Source: Linanthus parryae
Lineage: Eukaryota; Streptophyta; Magnoliopsida; Ericales; Polemoniaceae
DNA length: 64,000 bases
NCBI GenBank assembly: GCA_023055425.1
Contig: JALGPY010000001.1
Span: 30,493,001-30,557,000, forward strand
Direction: 5' to 3'
In this document: piece by piece, positions 45,109 to 57,162 of the stretch
Layout of the letters: every line of letters starts with the position of its first letter
How positions within the stretch are numbered: position 1 is the first letter of the stretch
Made by a program: the position numbers and the translations under genes
The notes under the pieces: model-generated
What the model was told of the DNA's origin: nothing
Seen by the model: the letters and a program-made list of their open reading frames with translations, nothing else
Databases searched by the model: none

Positions 45109-46245
45109 TCAAGTAGAGGGATTATTTGGAGATGAACCCCCATTAGTAGCAGTATAAGCAGTCAGGTGATTAGAGGGAAGTTTTCCCTGATAAGAGTAGT
45201 CCATCCTATACCAGCAATAAACAGCTGAGTGGTAGTCATGACCACAAACTTGACCATTAATTAGAGTCCCATTAGGGTGAAAAGAACCAGCATGTCTAGA
45301 TTGGGGGCCATTACCAGATCTGCCCCTTGGACAGTCATGTCTACCACCACCATGACCAAAAAGAAGACCTACCAGTACGAGGGTTTGAGTCAAATCGACC
45401 TCCAGGTGGTCTGTACCCTCCTCTAGAGGAGCCACCCCAAGCCCCTCGTTGAGAATTGGCGTTCGACCACCCCTTCCTCTTCCTCGAGAACCAGTGTAGG
45501 AGGAGAAAGAAGAAGAACCAGTATTCAAAGAGGCAAAAGCCACATTCATATCAGTAGTGTTTGAACTATTATCATACATTTTTACTTCGACTTTAAGTAA
45601 AACATGGAGTTCCTCAAATGATAAAGGGGTAGCACGAATAATAAGGGATGATTTGAAAGGATTGTACTCTACAGGAAGACCACAAAGAGTAAACAACAAC
45701 ATATCTTCATCATCAATAGTAACAGAGGCATCAAGAAGTTTATCACGAATTGTTTTAAGCTTTTGCATATAGAGATCTATAGAGTCAGACCTTTTCTTGA
45801 TTGTTTGGAGATCACTTCGCAGTTGTAGGATGTTAGCGCGAGTCAAAGATGCATACCTGCGATCCAAAGCAGACCAAGAAGCGAAGGCAGTTGGCTGACC
45901 TATGACATGGATTAAAGCGTCTTGGGAGAGAGTGGCATTGATCAGAGCTTGGATGGCCTGATCTTGAACCACACAGGCTGCATGCGCCGGATTGGGAGAA
46001 GATGAACCATCGGCGGTAGGGAGGAGCGACAACGGTTCTGGAATCGTCCCGTCAACATAACCAAAGACAGAATGAGTGCGTAACACAGCGGGGATCTGAT
46101 GTTTCCAGATAACGTAGTTGTTGTTATCTAGCTTGCAGGGGACAAGGTTGTTAATATTTTGAAGGAGACAGTGAACTCCGTAGTCCTTTAACTTGCATGA
46201 GAGCTGTGGGCTCATTGTTTGGGCCCATGTATGTTTATCAACCAA
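45109..46245 (-). pseudogene. Copia gag
   Basis: A 378-codon frame. Residues about 30-60 (NLVPCKLDNNNYVIWKHQI) start the copia gag domain, followed by FASWSALDRRYASLTRANIL and SIDLYMQKLKTIRDKL. A glycine/arginine stretch (SRGRGRGGR) follows, and a degraded zinc knuckle (GHDYHSAVYCWYR) lies near the end. The long open frame shows moderate age. It ends at TGA/TAG-type stop just before the protease. Confidence 0.82.
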
Positions 46246-46257
46246 TGTTTAATACTT

Positions 46258-46343
46258 TTTTGAAAAATTGTTTTTGTCGTCAATCGAATTTGAATTTGGA
46301 ACTTCATACGGGGACTCTGTCACTTGAGCTACCACCCTAGCTG
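46258..46343 (-). mobile_element. tRNA-derived SINE copy
   Basis: Minus strand starts CAGCTAGGGTGGTAGCTCAA, with a box-A-like GGTGGTAGCTCAAGTGACAG, then a box-B-like AAATTCAAATTCGAT, then TTGACGACAAAAACAATTT. The same layout occurs at 47429-47522. These are internal RNA polymerase III promoter elements of tRNA origin. The ends were not confirmed by a target duplication. Confidence 0.65.
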
Positions 46344-47428
46344 TTTTAATACTATAATTTTGGAACCAACATGTGTATCTTATTTCTATTTTATTTATTT
46401 TGACCCAATTTCATCTTTCTATTAAGTTATCAGGAACATCTACTCTAGTGAAAATAATAATGCTGATTGGTAGATCTACCGATCCCGCGCAGTTGAGATA
46501 GATATGTGAATAGAGGAGGTGAATTCCGTTAACTTGATTAAATACTTCACTACACCGTTGTAATTAGCTGAGATTATGGAATGATTCACAAGAGTTATGC
46601 TTAGATTCTATTATACTACAGAGTTGGGCAAAATCCTAGATCCCATGACGTATCGACTTATGCATGCTGGATGTGGTGGTGATGGTACAGTTGCTCCAAC
46701 CGGGATTGTCTACTTGTCTTTGTCTCTAACCACCTACGTGACATGTTTCATTGAAGAAGAGTTTACGTCATTTGGATTATAGCGACGTGTAATACAATTG
46801 CATAAACATTTATAAATTACGTCTCGTGACTGGATCAATCACGACCATCTGATATTTGAATTTTCTCCATCTGAGTGTTTGATATTCTCGTGTCAAGGAG
46901 ACAGTCCCCATTTGGGGATGTAAATGTCTATGTCTGGTGGGGATGTGATTGTGTCCATAGTACAGTACAAGGAGGCAAGACAGGATTCAACATTTAGATC
47001 GCGACCATACTTTGCAAGCTTGGACCGTTCGTTCTATACAGAGACATGAATGATGGAAACTTAATTTCGCCAACATATTAAGATGGGGTTTCCAACATAT
47101 ATGAGAGCAAGAGAGTTCGAACTGAATCTGGCTTGTGATCGAGACAAAACTATCAGTTGGCGTCATTGATGGTGACCGACCGTGAAAATGTATTATCACA
47201 AATCCAAAATATTCAATGGAGTCAGAATTAGCCTAAACGGGAGTGGAAAACCATGTTTGCAGAGAACTAGGATGGTTTATACTTCAACACGGAGTACTCG
47301 AGCATTTCCGAGACTTATGCGTTGACACAATTACGAAACAATAGTCAGGTCAATCAGGGTTGTCTTTATTATTATGTCAATTAATGACTTGCCTAGGTTC
47401 TAACATCAAAAGGATCCAAAACAAATTT
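46344..47428. other. Spacer, no gene recognised
   Basis: A 61-codon plus-strand frame at 46597-46782 has no similarity I know. No other element ends seen. Confidence 0.4.
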
Positions 47429-47522
47429 GAGAAATTGTTTTTATGTCGTCAACCAGATTTGAATCCAGGATCTCATGTAGAGATTTCTAACGCTCTATCA
47501 ATTGAGTTACCACCCTAGCTGT
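47429..47522 (-). mobile_element. tRNA-derived SINE copy
   Basis: Minus strand starts CAGCTAGGGTGGTAACTCAA, continues with TTGATAGAGCG (box A) and TGGATTCAAATCTGG (box B), and ends TTGACGACATAAAAACAATT. It is about 1.1 kb from the other copy and in the same orientation. Confidence 0.68.
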
Positions 47523-48252
47523 GAAATGCCCAATTTTTTTAGAAAATGATGATTCTATTAAGTAATTTCAAATCCAATTATGTTTTCCGGTGACATGTTT
47601 TGCAATGTTACGATTATGATGGTGTTTGTCCCCAAAACCTTTTGAGCTATAAATAATAGTTAACAAAATCAAGCTCTTCTAGTAATTTATCAAAATAATG
47701 TGTAACTATGTCCTATATATTTTCTTTTTATAAAGAGGTCCCGGATGTTCATTGAAAAAAAAAATCCTACTATACGATTTTAAATCGGGAAAGATTAATT
47801 TGATGATGCCATGTTAATCGCTAGAAAAATGTGAAGTGCATGGCTTGCCCAATATTAAAAGTTTCGTAAGGAAATTGTAGCAGGCTACCATGGGAGAATC
47901 TATTGAGTTCTTTTGGAATTGTTTGATAGTTATTTAATCACCGTGTATTGAGAATTGACATGTCTAAGTGTAGATACATCCCATGATTTCATGTCCTATT
48001 TAACAATGAACAAACTCGGGAGAATTATTTTGGAACCATTATTTTCTTGAAATGGAAAATTAAATGAACTTTTTTTAGCTCCAACAAAGAGAACTTCAAT
48101 TGATCAGGAGAAAAGTACAAGTAGAGGAGTAGAGAAAATAGAAGTCAACCCAAACAACAAGCCGAGCACAATCCTACTGTGCTCCTACTTCAACAAGCTT
48201 ACACCACCACCAAACCAAATGAAGAGAAAATAAAACAAAAGACAAGACATGA
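47523..48252. other. Spacer, no gene recognised
   Basis: AT-rich. No conserved protein or element ends seen. Confidence 0.4.
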
Positions 48253-48261
48253 ATGTTCAAA

Positions 48262-49400
48262 GGGTAAATTACAGATAGGTGACCTGTGGTTTGGGCTCGA
48301 TTCTAATAGGTGACCCGTGGTTTGAAAAGTTTCACTTAGCTAACCTGTGCTTTGTTCCGTGTTTCACATAAGTTTTTCGTCCAAAATTCCGTTAATTAAT
48401 TAAAGATTTATTACACTTTACCCCAGTAAATAGGGCTGCATTGCAAAATGAGAAATTCGATCAACCCCAGTGAAAATAAAAAGAAAGTAAAGGAAAGGAA
48501 AAATAAATGAAAGCATGAAGAACGGACCAAATGAAACATGTTCCAGATCTGGAACATTCAAGAGAAGAAGAGGAGGAAGGACGAAGATGGATAGAGAAGG
48601 AAGGAGGAAGACGGCAACGTGATTGCTGCGCCGCCGGAGGAATACAATGTGATTGCGCCGCTGCTGCATCTTCCAGAGGTCGGAAGGAGTACTTGAAGAT
48701 CAGGACAACTTTTTCACAGTTTCTCTCCTTGTATATATACTTTCTCCCGATGTCAGACTCAATCCAGGTTGTTATTGATATTGGTGTTTTAGTGGAGCTT
48801 TTGTTTTGGTTTGTCTGGGTTTGGGTTAGGTCAATTTTTGCCTATTATTTGGGTTAAATTCAGTTCAGGAATACACATAAATTTATTAATTCTTTAATTT
48901 GATTCGCGGTCGATTTGTTTTCTTGAAGGACTGTAAGAATTTTTTTTTTATAATTTTTTAATTGTGTTGTAGAGTAAAGTTGCGCTATCAAACAATGAAA
49001 AAATTATTTAAAAAAATTGCATTGTTTTACGATAACGATCGCCCGGTCAAAGTGAAAGAAGAGAAGAAACAGAGTGATACTCAGTTTGGTTACACCACTC
49101 AATTTATAAGTTGAGAAGAATCAAGTCAGTGTGTGTTGATTAACAAAGGGGAAAAAAATTATGTTGAATTATGTGTATACTGACAATCATCATCTTCATA
49201 TTTATTTATATCCTTTTGCAACATAACCCGATTTACAGGGGGTAAGTGTAATTACTCTTTAATTAATTAACAGAATTTTGGATGGAAAACTTATGTGAAA
49301 CACGGAACAAAGCACGGGTTAGTTAAGTGAAACTTTTCAAACCACGGGTCACCTAACAGAATCGCGGCCAAATCACAGGTCACCTATCCGTAATTTACCC
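48262..49400. mobile_element. Non-autonomous Mutator-like element
   Basis: The element is 1139 bp with TIRs of over 130 bp beginning GGGTAAATTAC, flanked by a perfect 9-bp direct repeat, ATGTTCAAA, at 48253-48261 and 49401-49409. No transposase is present. The interior holds purine-rich, exon-like sequence (48530-48860) with a 108-codon frame of unknown identity, and a copy of the recurrent MITE at about 48895-49075. Confidence 0.92.
48895..49075. repeat. Recurrent MITE inside the MULE
   Basis: Contains GTTGTAGAGTAAAGTTGCGC and a CCCGGTCAAAGTGAAAGAAG end, matching the family core seen at 13195. It lies inside the MULE, so it was either present in the captured DNA or inserted later. Confidence 0.55.
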
Positions 49401-49409
49401 ATGTTCAAA

Positions 49410-49855
49410 AGACATAGAAGGACATCGAATTGCAGACAATAATACAAAGTAGGACAATGGATTTCATACTGATTTTCCCTTTTTAACCTGATTTTTCCTT
49501 GAGAAAGTTGATCAAAGACTCTGCATTTGAATCCACTATTTTTCCATCTACCAAGATGAAACTTTGTGACTTTGCCTTGTACATTGCTGTCAGCTCCTCC
49601 ATCCTCCTCATTTCCTCCTCAACTTTGAATGAACTTCTGAAACTGAGCTTAATAGGAACTCATTATCACTCATCAAAGAGAAGAATCTGGGAGGATCTTG
49701 AAGATGAGAATTTGATAACTTGGAACCAAAACTTCCGGCTCCTAAACAAAACAAACTTTCATTTTTACCTCTTCAACCAACTTGTCTACGGTATACTTTA
49801 ATTTGGAGCCCTACCCACCCATTGAAGTGATATCTACTATCACAATTTCTCAGGA
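49410..49855. other. Spacer with a 100-codon frame
   Basis: A plus-strand frame (49499-49801) encodes a serine/leucine-rich stretch (YIAVSSSILLISSSTLNELL) that might be a membrane segment, but there are no homologues I recognise and I do not support it as a gene. Confidence 0.3.
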
Positions 49856-50025
49856 TTTTTTTAGTTGACTTTTTTTATCCGTACTCATGTCATTTTGACC
49901 GAATAATTTGCATAGTAAAATGGTTTAAATTTTTGATAATTTTTATATGTTATTGTAGCATAAAATTTACTCTACAAAATTATCAAAATATTACCTAAAA
50001 ATTACGTCGTTTGGTAGGAGCGGAT
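49855..50025. repeat. Recurrent MITE copy
   Basis: Contains ATGTCATTTTGACCGAATAA and ATTGTAGCATAAAATTTACT, the decayed MITE core. Confidence 0.45.
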
Positions 50026-50034
50026 ATGTTAGGG

Positions 50035-50428
50035 CACAGGGGTCAGCTCCCCACCCCACTCCCCCTTTCCATTTACTACATATATCCGCCTATAAGTGTA
50101 AGTATAATTCAATTGTGCCCCTCTTACTTGTCAATGTGCCCCCTATAATAAAAATGTTGCCCAATATCTTAAGCGCTTTTGTTCTAAAATGCCCTTCACA
50201 CTTTTCATTTTAACCCCCAAAACATAATGGTTTATAAGGAAGCGCTTGTATTTATAGGATGATGTACTAGAATTCTCATATGATATTAAAGTACGTACAC
50301 AAATAATATACATGTGGTACCCATTAATTTTGTAGATGAGTCTAATAACTCATATATATATAATTATTTTGTTATCGTATTTGTTTACTAAAATTGTGCC
50401 CCAGTAAAATTCTGACTCTACCACTGAT
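50035..50428. mobile_element. hAT-like remnant
   Basis: The right end, reverse-complemented, reads CAGTGGTAGAGTCAGAATTT then TACTGGGGCACAA, the end of a common plant hAT family. The left end carries GGGTCAGCTCCCCACCCCAC. The left terminal repeat is not intact and no 8-bp duplication was found. Confidence 0.45.
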
Positions 50429-50760
50429 CAATTGCTATGACCTTTTACATTTCTTTTGAGTTCTAGAGCTTCAATTAAAATCTTGTTATCACCTTTATAT
50501 TTATGCAGGAAATATGTCTCTCTTGCACTCACAGGCTTTAGATATCTTAAATCTGAGATTTATTTCCACTTATCTTCTATGTTGAGCTCAGATAGACATG
50601 ACTTCTAGGTTTTCCGCCTATAAATTACATATAATAAATATTACAAGTAGGCATTCTCACGGCACTCCAAAATTCAGTCCTTTTAATTTTGCCGCTCGTT
50701 TCAGATGACATAGCATTGAAAGTCCCTGCATGAAGTTTCGGGTTGAAGCTCGGTTAACGA

Positions 50761-50805
50761 TTTATTTTATTTATTATTTATTTATTTATTTATTTATTTA
50801 TTAAA
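50761..50805. repeat. TTTA microsatellite
   Basis: About ten near-perfect TTTA units. Confidence 0.9.
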
Positions 50806-50809
50806 GAAT

Positions 50810-51530
50810 GGAATGCAAAAAGCATTTTAAAAATGTAATTTATCTGCTAAGCCGTATTATTTTGTTGTTTCATGAATTTCGCAGTTTCAGAATCTGAAAG
50901 CCGAAGCCCATCGGTGTTAGAGAAGGTCGGTGTTGGAGAAAGAGCACCACAAAAAAAGGCCTGTTAGCATATGCAGTAAAGTCGGGCCTTTTTTATCCTT
51001 TTAGCTAGCCCCAAGCCGAAGCCCCACAAATATTTTCAATAAGTAAGCTTTCAGAGTCTCCTTACAATTCGGGAGCAGGGTGGATTAAGGAAATTACTGT
51101 AGTGGGGGCAAAATTTAGCAAGTTGGAGTGCAAATTTTTGGTTTATCGATGCTCTCCAATAGTGCGTTTGATGACCTAAAACTGTAAGGTGGAGACTGCA
51201 ATGTATTTTTGTGGAAATTACATTGAACAGACTCAAAAAGTTATGGGATAAATATGAAATTCTATAAGTTGAATGGGTTATAGTTTGAACATCTCCAATA
51301 GGTTATGCAAATTATTTTTTAGGTCAATTACTTATTAGCTACCTATGGTATAGGATAATGATCCATGTCACACCTCCAGTTTGATAATACTCTAATTACC
51401 ACCTACACTTGCTAGTTGCAAACAATCAACAATTGGGGTTAAATTCTGTTAACTTTTCAAACACTGTCAGTGGCAACATTGTTAATTAAAAAAGTGATAT
51501 GCAAAAGAAAAAATAAATCGCAGCGACCAT
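50810..51530. other. Spacer with transposon scraps
   Basis: AGTGGGGGCAAAATTT at 51091 resembles the hAT family above. GGTCAATTACTTATTAGCTAC at 51333 resembles a MULE-type terminal repeat. Neither can be closed into an element. Confidence 0.35.
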
Positions 51531-51559
51531 TTGCACATTCTATCTCGTTCTTTGCTGGC

Positions 51560-52085
51560 CTCGGAAGTTAAGACGGCAATTTTTCAGACGGGCCCGTATA
51601 AAGCCCCTGGGTCTGATGGGTTTCCTCATGTCTTCTTCCAAAAGGCCTGACATCTTGTAGGCCCTGCAATCACCACGGCCGTCCTGTCTTTTTTTTTTTT
51701 TTTTTTAATTCGGTTTATCTTCTCAAACATATTAGCCACACCTCTATAACTCTAATTCCAAAAACGGTTGTGCCAATCACAACGACTGATATCCGGCCAA
51801 CTAGCTTATGCACCACCATTTATAAAATCATAGCTAAGGTGCTTGCTAATAGGTTATGTCTATTCCTTCCCGACGTAATCTCTCCTAGTCAATCTGCCTT
51901 TTTTTTGGAGGCGATCGGCGGATAACACGCTTTTAGCAAATAAGTTGTTCTGTAAAATCAAGAACCAACAGGCTGGGAGTCATATGGCCGCGTCGAAGTT
52001 GGATATAAGGCTTTTGACAGAGTAAATTGGGATTTTCTGGAACATACCCTTCGCCTTACGGGATTCCATGATAATGGGTTGCGCC
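51560..52085 (+). pseudogene. LINE reverse-transcriptase fragment
   Basis: In plus-strand frames it shows AVFQTGPYKAPGSDGFP, then TSLCTTIYKIIAKVLANRL and SPSQSAFF, then KAFDRVNWDFLEHTLR. These are consecutive segments of the plant L1-type reverse transcriptase (fingers to palm), interrupted by a T tract at 51690-51707 and frame changes. It is a second, unrelated scrap, not part of the LINE at 17754. Confidence 0.7.
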
Positions 52086-52089
52086 TACT

Positions 52090-52411
52090 GTGTACGGGAG
52101 AATCCTTTGAGGAAGATTCAAACGTACACCAAGGACAGAGAATGAGAAACACAAGAGGTATAGGGTAGTGAGTAGGGAGAGAGTAAGACGATAGCGACTG
52201 TATGAGAGAGAGACATAGTTTTGGCAGAGCTTCCGCGTAGTACAGGAGATTCGTCCTACGTAAGGAAGGGTTAACAATCCTATATATAGTGGAGAATATG
52301 ACCGTTGTAGTGGGTTAATGCGCCCATTAATGACGGCTTAATTACCTTAACCACAACGGCACGTTCGTCCGCATATATAGGGACCGTTACGCACTTCCTC
52401 CGCGTATACCG
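52090..52411. other. Spacer, possibly an LTR or leader remnant
   Basis: Contains TATATATAG boxes near 52281 and 52374 and GC-rich blocks, which look like promoter DNA. No partner copy is visible. Confidence 0.3.
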
Positions 52412-53918
52412 TGTTGAGTCAAAGACCCTTGAATGTGTTTTGGTTGATAATTGTTTTGAGTGATGAAAGACAAAGACTAAGACATAAGCAGCAAAGCATC
52501 TCAGTTATCCCAAGGCCTTGAGATATTGACTGAACTTCAAAGCTTTGAGAGTTATGTTATTCTGCTACATGTTCTAACAGTTCTGTGTTGCAGATTGGAT
52601 ATCTGATTATACAGATCAGTGGTTTACTGCATATACTTGTAGATTACACTATTTATATGTCTAAAACAATTGCAGATGATCATAATAGGAAGAATCAAAG
52701 TTATCTGGGTTTAACTTTGAAATTCTGTGAAGCAGGTTCAGAGCTCCAAGGCCTTGAGATGTGCCTTGAGCTGCTGATAGTTTTTACAGAACTTAGTTGA
52801 TTCTTTCTTGCAAGATTGTGATTCTTAGTATTGTGATTATTTACTCACTTCTAAGTGTCTTAAACTTGTTTTTTCATGATTCATAAGTTTAGAAGATATA
52901 CAGGTTATTGTTCTAGTCTGTTAAACAGTTTTATCAGAAACTGGATAACCAAACAGTCATAGCACTGTTATCTTTCTGGATTTTGTTGTTGCTGTGTTTC
53001 AATGCTGTTGCAGGGTTGTTAAACGTGCAGGAGCAATCTCAACAAACTCCAACGGATATCCACTTGAAGCTGTTTGAATTTCAGTTGAAAACAGAAAAAG
53101 GATTTGTGGAACTGAGATCCTAAAATCTCTCAATCAGTTGCAACTGTGGATAAAAGAGACTGGTTTGAATTTTGAAGGATAATTGAGGCTTGCAGAATAC
53201 TCAGAGAGGTGTGAAAAAATCGTGGGAGATCATTCATTCAAACACACAATCATTCAAGCTTCATTCAAGCTTCCAGAAGATCAAATCAATCCAGTTTTCC
53301 AGAAGAACACATCCAGGCTTCAACAACTTATCTTCATACTGTGTTCTTCACTTGTACTTCTAACTGTGTATCTTTATATTATCTTAAACCTCACTTAACC
53401 TAGTGGTTGGTTGTTCAAGTGAACAACAAGAGGTTCTTGTTAGCTCAACAGTTAGTAGCTGGAACTAGATAGGTTTGGAACCTCAAGCTGTACAGGTGTA
53501 AGGGAAGTCACTTAGACTTGAAGATCTAGGGCTGTTTTTGTGTGATAATAATAAGCGTTTGCCCAATCCTGGTGGGATTAGATCCCTCAGGCAGAGATTA
53601 GGTCTATTGGGACCGAAATCTGTAAATTGCTTTGTGTTCTTTACTTTACAGTTTGATTATTATCTACTGCACACAACTCAAATCAAACTAGGGTTCAAAA
53701 GCTGTTTAGAATTGTTCACAGCTCAAGGCCTTGTAGCTTACTATTTTGCCTTTGTAAATTTCAGACAGTTTACTAAAATCTCAAGGCCTTGAGATTTGAG
53801 TTTCACACAAAGTCTTTCTGTTAAACTTTGAGTTTTGCAAAAAGTTTCCATACTCTATTCAACCCCCCCCCCTCTAGAGTATTTAGGTCCTGTATTTAGT
53901 CTACATTACACACTTTCA
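52412..53918 (+). repeat. 5' LTR of the SIRE-like element
   Basis: Begins TGTTGAGTCAAAG and ends CACACTTTCA, directly before the primer-binding site. The start is inferred from the TG and from position. It holds palindrome copies at 52509, 52536, 52745, 53722 and 53780. Confidence 0.7.
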
Positions 53919-53920
53919 AT

Positions 53921-53934
53921 TGGTATCAGAGCTT
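53921..53934 (+). promoter_or_regulatory. Primer-binding site (initiator tRNA-Met type)
   Basis: TGGTATCAGAGCTT, two bases after the LTR, is the usual copia primer site complementary to initiator tRNA-Met. Confidence 0.88.
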
Positions 53935-53959
53935 GTGTCACTGTTTTAGATCTTACAAT

Positions 53960-55843
53960 ATGGTGACTATGAGTAATGTAGGAGATGGTGGATTTTCACA
54001 AGGAAGGGCAGCCAACAGACCTCCATTGTTCTGTGGTGATAACTTCATGCACTGGAAGGCATTGATGAAGATGTTCATCATAGATCAAGATATGGAACTA
54101 TAGTCAATAGTTAAAAATGGTCCTAATGAGTACTATACTACAATTGATGGAGTCAGATGTATCAAGTCTGAGGAAAATCTTTCAGTCACTGAACTGGAAA
54201 ATGTATCAAAAAATTACAAGGCTAAGAATCTGTTATATTGTGCTCTAAATGCAGATGAGTTCAACAAAGTGTCAAACTGCAAGAGTGCCAAAGAAGTATG
54301 GGATAAACTGGTGGTGACATATGAAGGAACCAGCCAGGTTAAGCAGACAAAAATCAACATACTTCTGAGGCAATATGAGTTGTTCAAGATGAATTCATAT
54401 GAGACCATCAAGGAGGTGTTCAAAAGATTCACTGATGTAGTGAACAACCTGGAGTCATTGGAAAAGAAGTTCTCAAATGAAGAGAAGGTCAGAAAGATTC
54501 TGAGAAGCTTTCCAAAAGCCAAGTGGGAGCCAAAGACAACATCCATTGAGGAAGCTCAGGACTTGAGTCTTCTTCAGCTAGATGATCTACAAGGAAAGCT
54601 GCTCACTCATGAAATGTCTATGAAGGATGTGGAAGGTGATCTGAGTGAAAACATCAGGAATCTAGCACTTAAGGAAATAGACAGTGAAAAGTCTCAAAGC
54701 CTTGAGACTGAGGATGAGCCTGATGATGAAGAGGCTTTAGCATTGATCTCCAAGGCCTTGGCCAGGATTCTCAAAAAGAAAAGAAACTCTGGTAACAGGG
54801 ATTACAACAGAGAGAGATCATGACCCTCAGGCAGCAAGGATTACAAAGGTAAATCTTCATCACAGTCACATAAAACTAAAGTAATTAATTGTTTTGAGTG
54901 TGGTGATGCAGATCATTTAGTAAGGGACTGTCCACAAAAGAAAAAGAACATGAACTTTCAGAAGAAAGATAGTGACAACAGAAGGAAGAAAGCCATGATG
55001 GCTTCTTTGAGTGATTCTGATTCATCAAGTGACTCAGACACAGAAGAAGAGCAAGCAAACCTATTCTTCATGGCAAAGCATGATGAGGAAAATTCATCAG
55101 ACAGACATATTGAAGACATGGTAAAAAATTTACTTGCTAGTCCTTCTGATGTACTTCCAGAAATTCTCAAAAGTATGTTTTTAAATGATGAAAGTTATAG
55201 AAAAGAGATTTTTGCTTTAAAGATTAAGATTCATGAGCAGGTAAAAGAAAACCTGGACCTAGTTTTTTCAAACAAAACTGTTGAAGTTTCTAAGACAAAG
55301 CTGGAAAAAGACTTCAAGGCCTTGGACAGCAGGTTCAAAGTCTTGAAGGCACAGATAAAAGAGGTTGTTGATCGAAACACTCTTTTAACTGAAAGATATG
55401 CTGATCTAAAGACTCATTATGAGAATTTAAAACAACATATCTGCTCTTTGACTGAGAAACTTCAAGAGTCCAAGAAGGTCCTAGCTAGGTTTACAGGTTC
55501 AGAACATAATCTGAATCTCATTCCTGGAGGAAGTCTGAAATCAATGCATAAAAGTGGGATTGGCTATAATCCAAATTTTCCAAAGAAAGGCCAAATTACT
55601 TTTGTCAAATCTGGTAGCAGACATTCTCCAAAATGTCATTACTGTGGAAAAATTGGTCATGTCAGATTAACTTGTCCCTTCAGAAGATCAGAACCTCATA
55701 TTATGAGGAATACTTATCCTTATCAGCTTAAGGGACAGGTTAGGCAGATTTGGGTTCCAAAAGGAATTAGGCCACCAAATATGGGTGATTCTGAGTATGA
55801 CTCAAAGTTCTGCACTTGGTCTAACAGCCTGTTGAGGCAATGA
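53960..55843 (+). pseudogene. SIRE-like gag, broken
   Basis: ATG at 53960 opens MVTMSNVGDGGFSQGRAANR and FCGDNFMHWKALMKMF, the copia gag start. It is cut by TAG at 54101 (codon 48) and TGA at 54821. The gag core is at 54269-54823 (CKSAKEVWDKLVVTYEGTSQ). A first zinc knuckle (CFECGDADHLVRDC, about 54889-54930) follows, then an acidic serine-rich region, a long coiled coil (about 55200-55490) and a second knuckle (CHYCGKIGHVRLTC, about 55633-55674). The frame changes before the protease. Two knuckles and the coiled coil make it longer than most copia gags. Confidence 0.85.
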
Positions 55844-55844
55844 T

Positions 55845-56447
55845 TTGTTATTGCAGGATGTCACCAATGCCTTGAAAGATCAGAAATGGATTTTAGACAG
55901 TGGATGTTCCAGACATATGAGTGGAAAGAAGTCTCTCTTCACTCAACTTACAGAAAAATCTGGAGGAACAATCACACTTGGTGACAAAGCAAAATGCAAT
56001 ATCATTGGTATACGTAGTATTGGTAATGGTTCTACAAATTCTATATCTGATGTTTATCAGGTAGATGGACTTAAGTATAATTTTCTTAGTATCTCTCAGT
56101 TATGTGATAAAGGTTATAAAGCTATATTTGACAAGAAGAAATGTGTGGTGCAAGATGAGAAATCTGGTGATTGCATACTCACTGCTCCTAGATCATATAA
56201 TCTATATGCTATGAATACTAACAATGTTTCAGGTGACAAGCTAAAATGCCTCAAGGCCTTGAAGGAAGATTCAAAGCTTTGGCACAGAAATCTTGGGCAT
56301 ATCAAACTCATCTCAAAAGACTTGGTAAGAGGTTTACCATCACAGAAATTTTCAGATGATGAGGTTTGTAAGGCATGTGTACAAGGTAAACACACCAGAA
56401 GCTCATTCAAGCCAAAGAACTTTGTAAGTACTTCTAGACCCTTATAA
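55845..56447 (+). pseudogene. SIRE-like protease and GAG-pre-integrase
   Basis: WILDSGCSRHMSGKKSLF holds the aspartic protease active site (DSG). KYNFLSISQLCDKGYKAIFD follows. HRNLGHI and CKACVQGKHTRSSF form the HHCC zinc region of the integrase. It ends at an in-frame TAA at 56445. Confidence 0.85.
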
Positions 56448-57110
56448 TTGCTTCATATGGACTTGTGTGGTCCTATGAGAGTTCAGACTCCAAAAGGTAA
56501 GAGGTATATGCTTGTTATAATTGATGATTATTCTAGATTTACTTGGGTGATGTTTATTAGAGACAAAACTGAAGCTTTATCTGAATTTTCTAGACTATGC
56601 AAAGAGCTTCAAACTTTGAAAAATTTACCTGGTGCATCCATTAGAAGCGATCATGGTAGGGAGTTTGATAAACTTGACTTTGATTTGTTTTGTGCAAAGC
56701 ATGGCCTTTCACACAACTTTTCTGCACCTAGAACTCCACAGCAAAATGGAGTAGTTGAAAGGAAAAACATGACACTTGAGGATATGTCCAGAACCATGCT
56801 TCTTGAAATTAATTTGCCAAAGTTTTTATGGGCAGAAGCTGTTAACACTGCCAATTATGTGCTGAATAGATGCTTGATTAGACCTACTTTGAAAAAGACC
56901 CCCTATGAACTGTTTAAAGGTAGAAAGCCTACTGTTTCTTATTTCAAACCCTTTGGTTGTATCTGTTTTGTGCATAATAATGGTAGAGACAATCTTGGTA
57001 AGTTTGATGCTAGAAGTGATGAAGGTGTATTTCTTGGATATTCTCAAACTAGCAAAGCTTATAGAGTTTATAATAGAAAAACAAGATTGTGGAAGACAGC
57101 ATTCATGTAA
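56448..57110 (+). pseudogene. SIRE-like integrase core
   Basis: MLHMDLCGPM carries the first catalytic Asp, ASIRSDHGREF the second, and PQQNGVVERKNMTLEDMSRT the catalytic Glu. YELFKGRKPTVSYFKPFG follows. A frameshift near 57085 breaks the link to the rest of pol. Confidence 0.87.
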
Positions 57111-57162
57111 TTTTTGATGAAAGTACTATGGATTCTCTGAGTGAAAGTTTGCAGATCTATAT

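Larger units (their letters stand above)
42272..46245 (-). mobile_element. Decayed Ty1/copia element, minus strand
   Basis: In minus-strand order: gag (45109-46245), protease (44839-45108), integrase (43895-44724), linker and reverse transcriptase (43029-43702), then the end of RT and RNase H (42272-42898). This gag-PR-IN-RT-RH order defines copia. The 5' LTR and primer-binding site are missing. A SINE lies where the leader should be. Multiple frame changes and an internal deletion disable it. Confidence 0.85.

Noticed and set aside
49499..49801. 100-codon frame with a possible membrane segment
   Set aside because: No promoter, homologue or motif supports it, and the region is AT-rich spacer between transposons.
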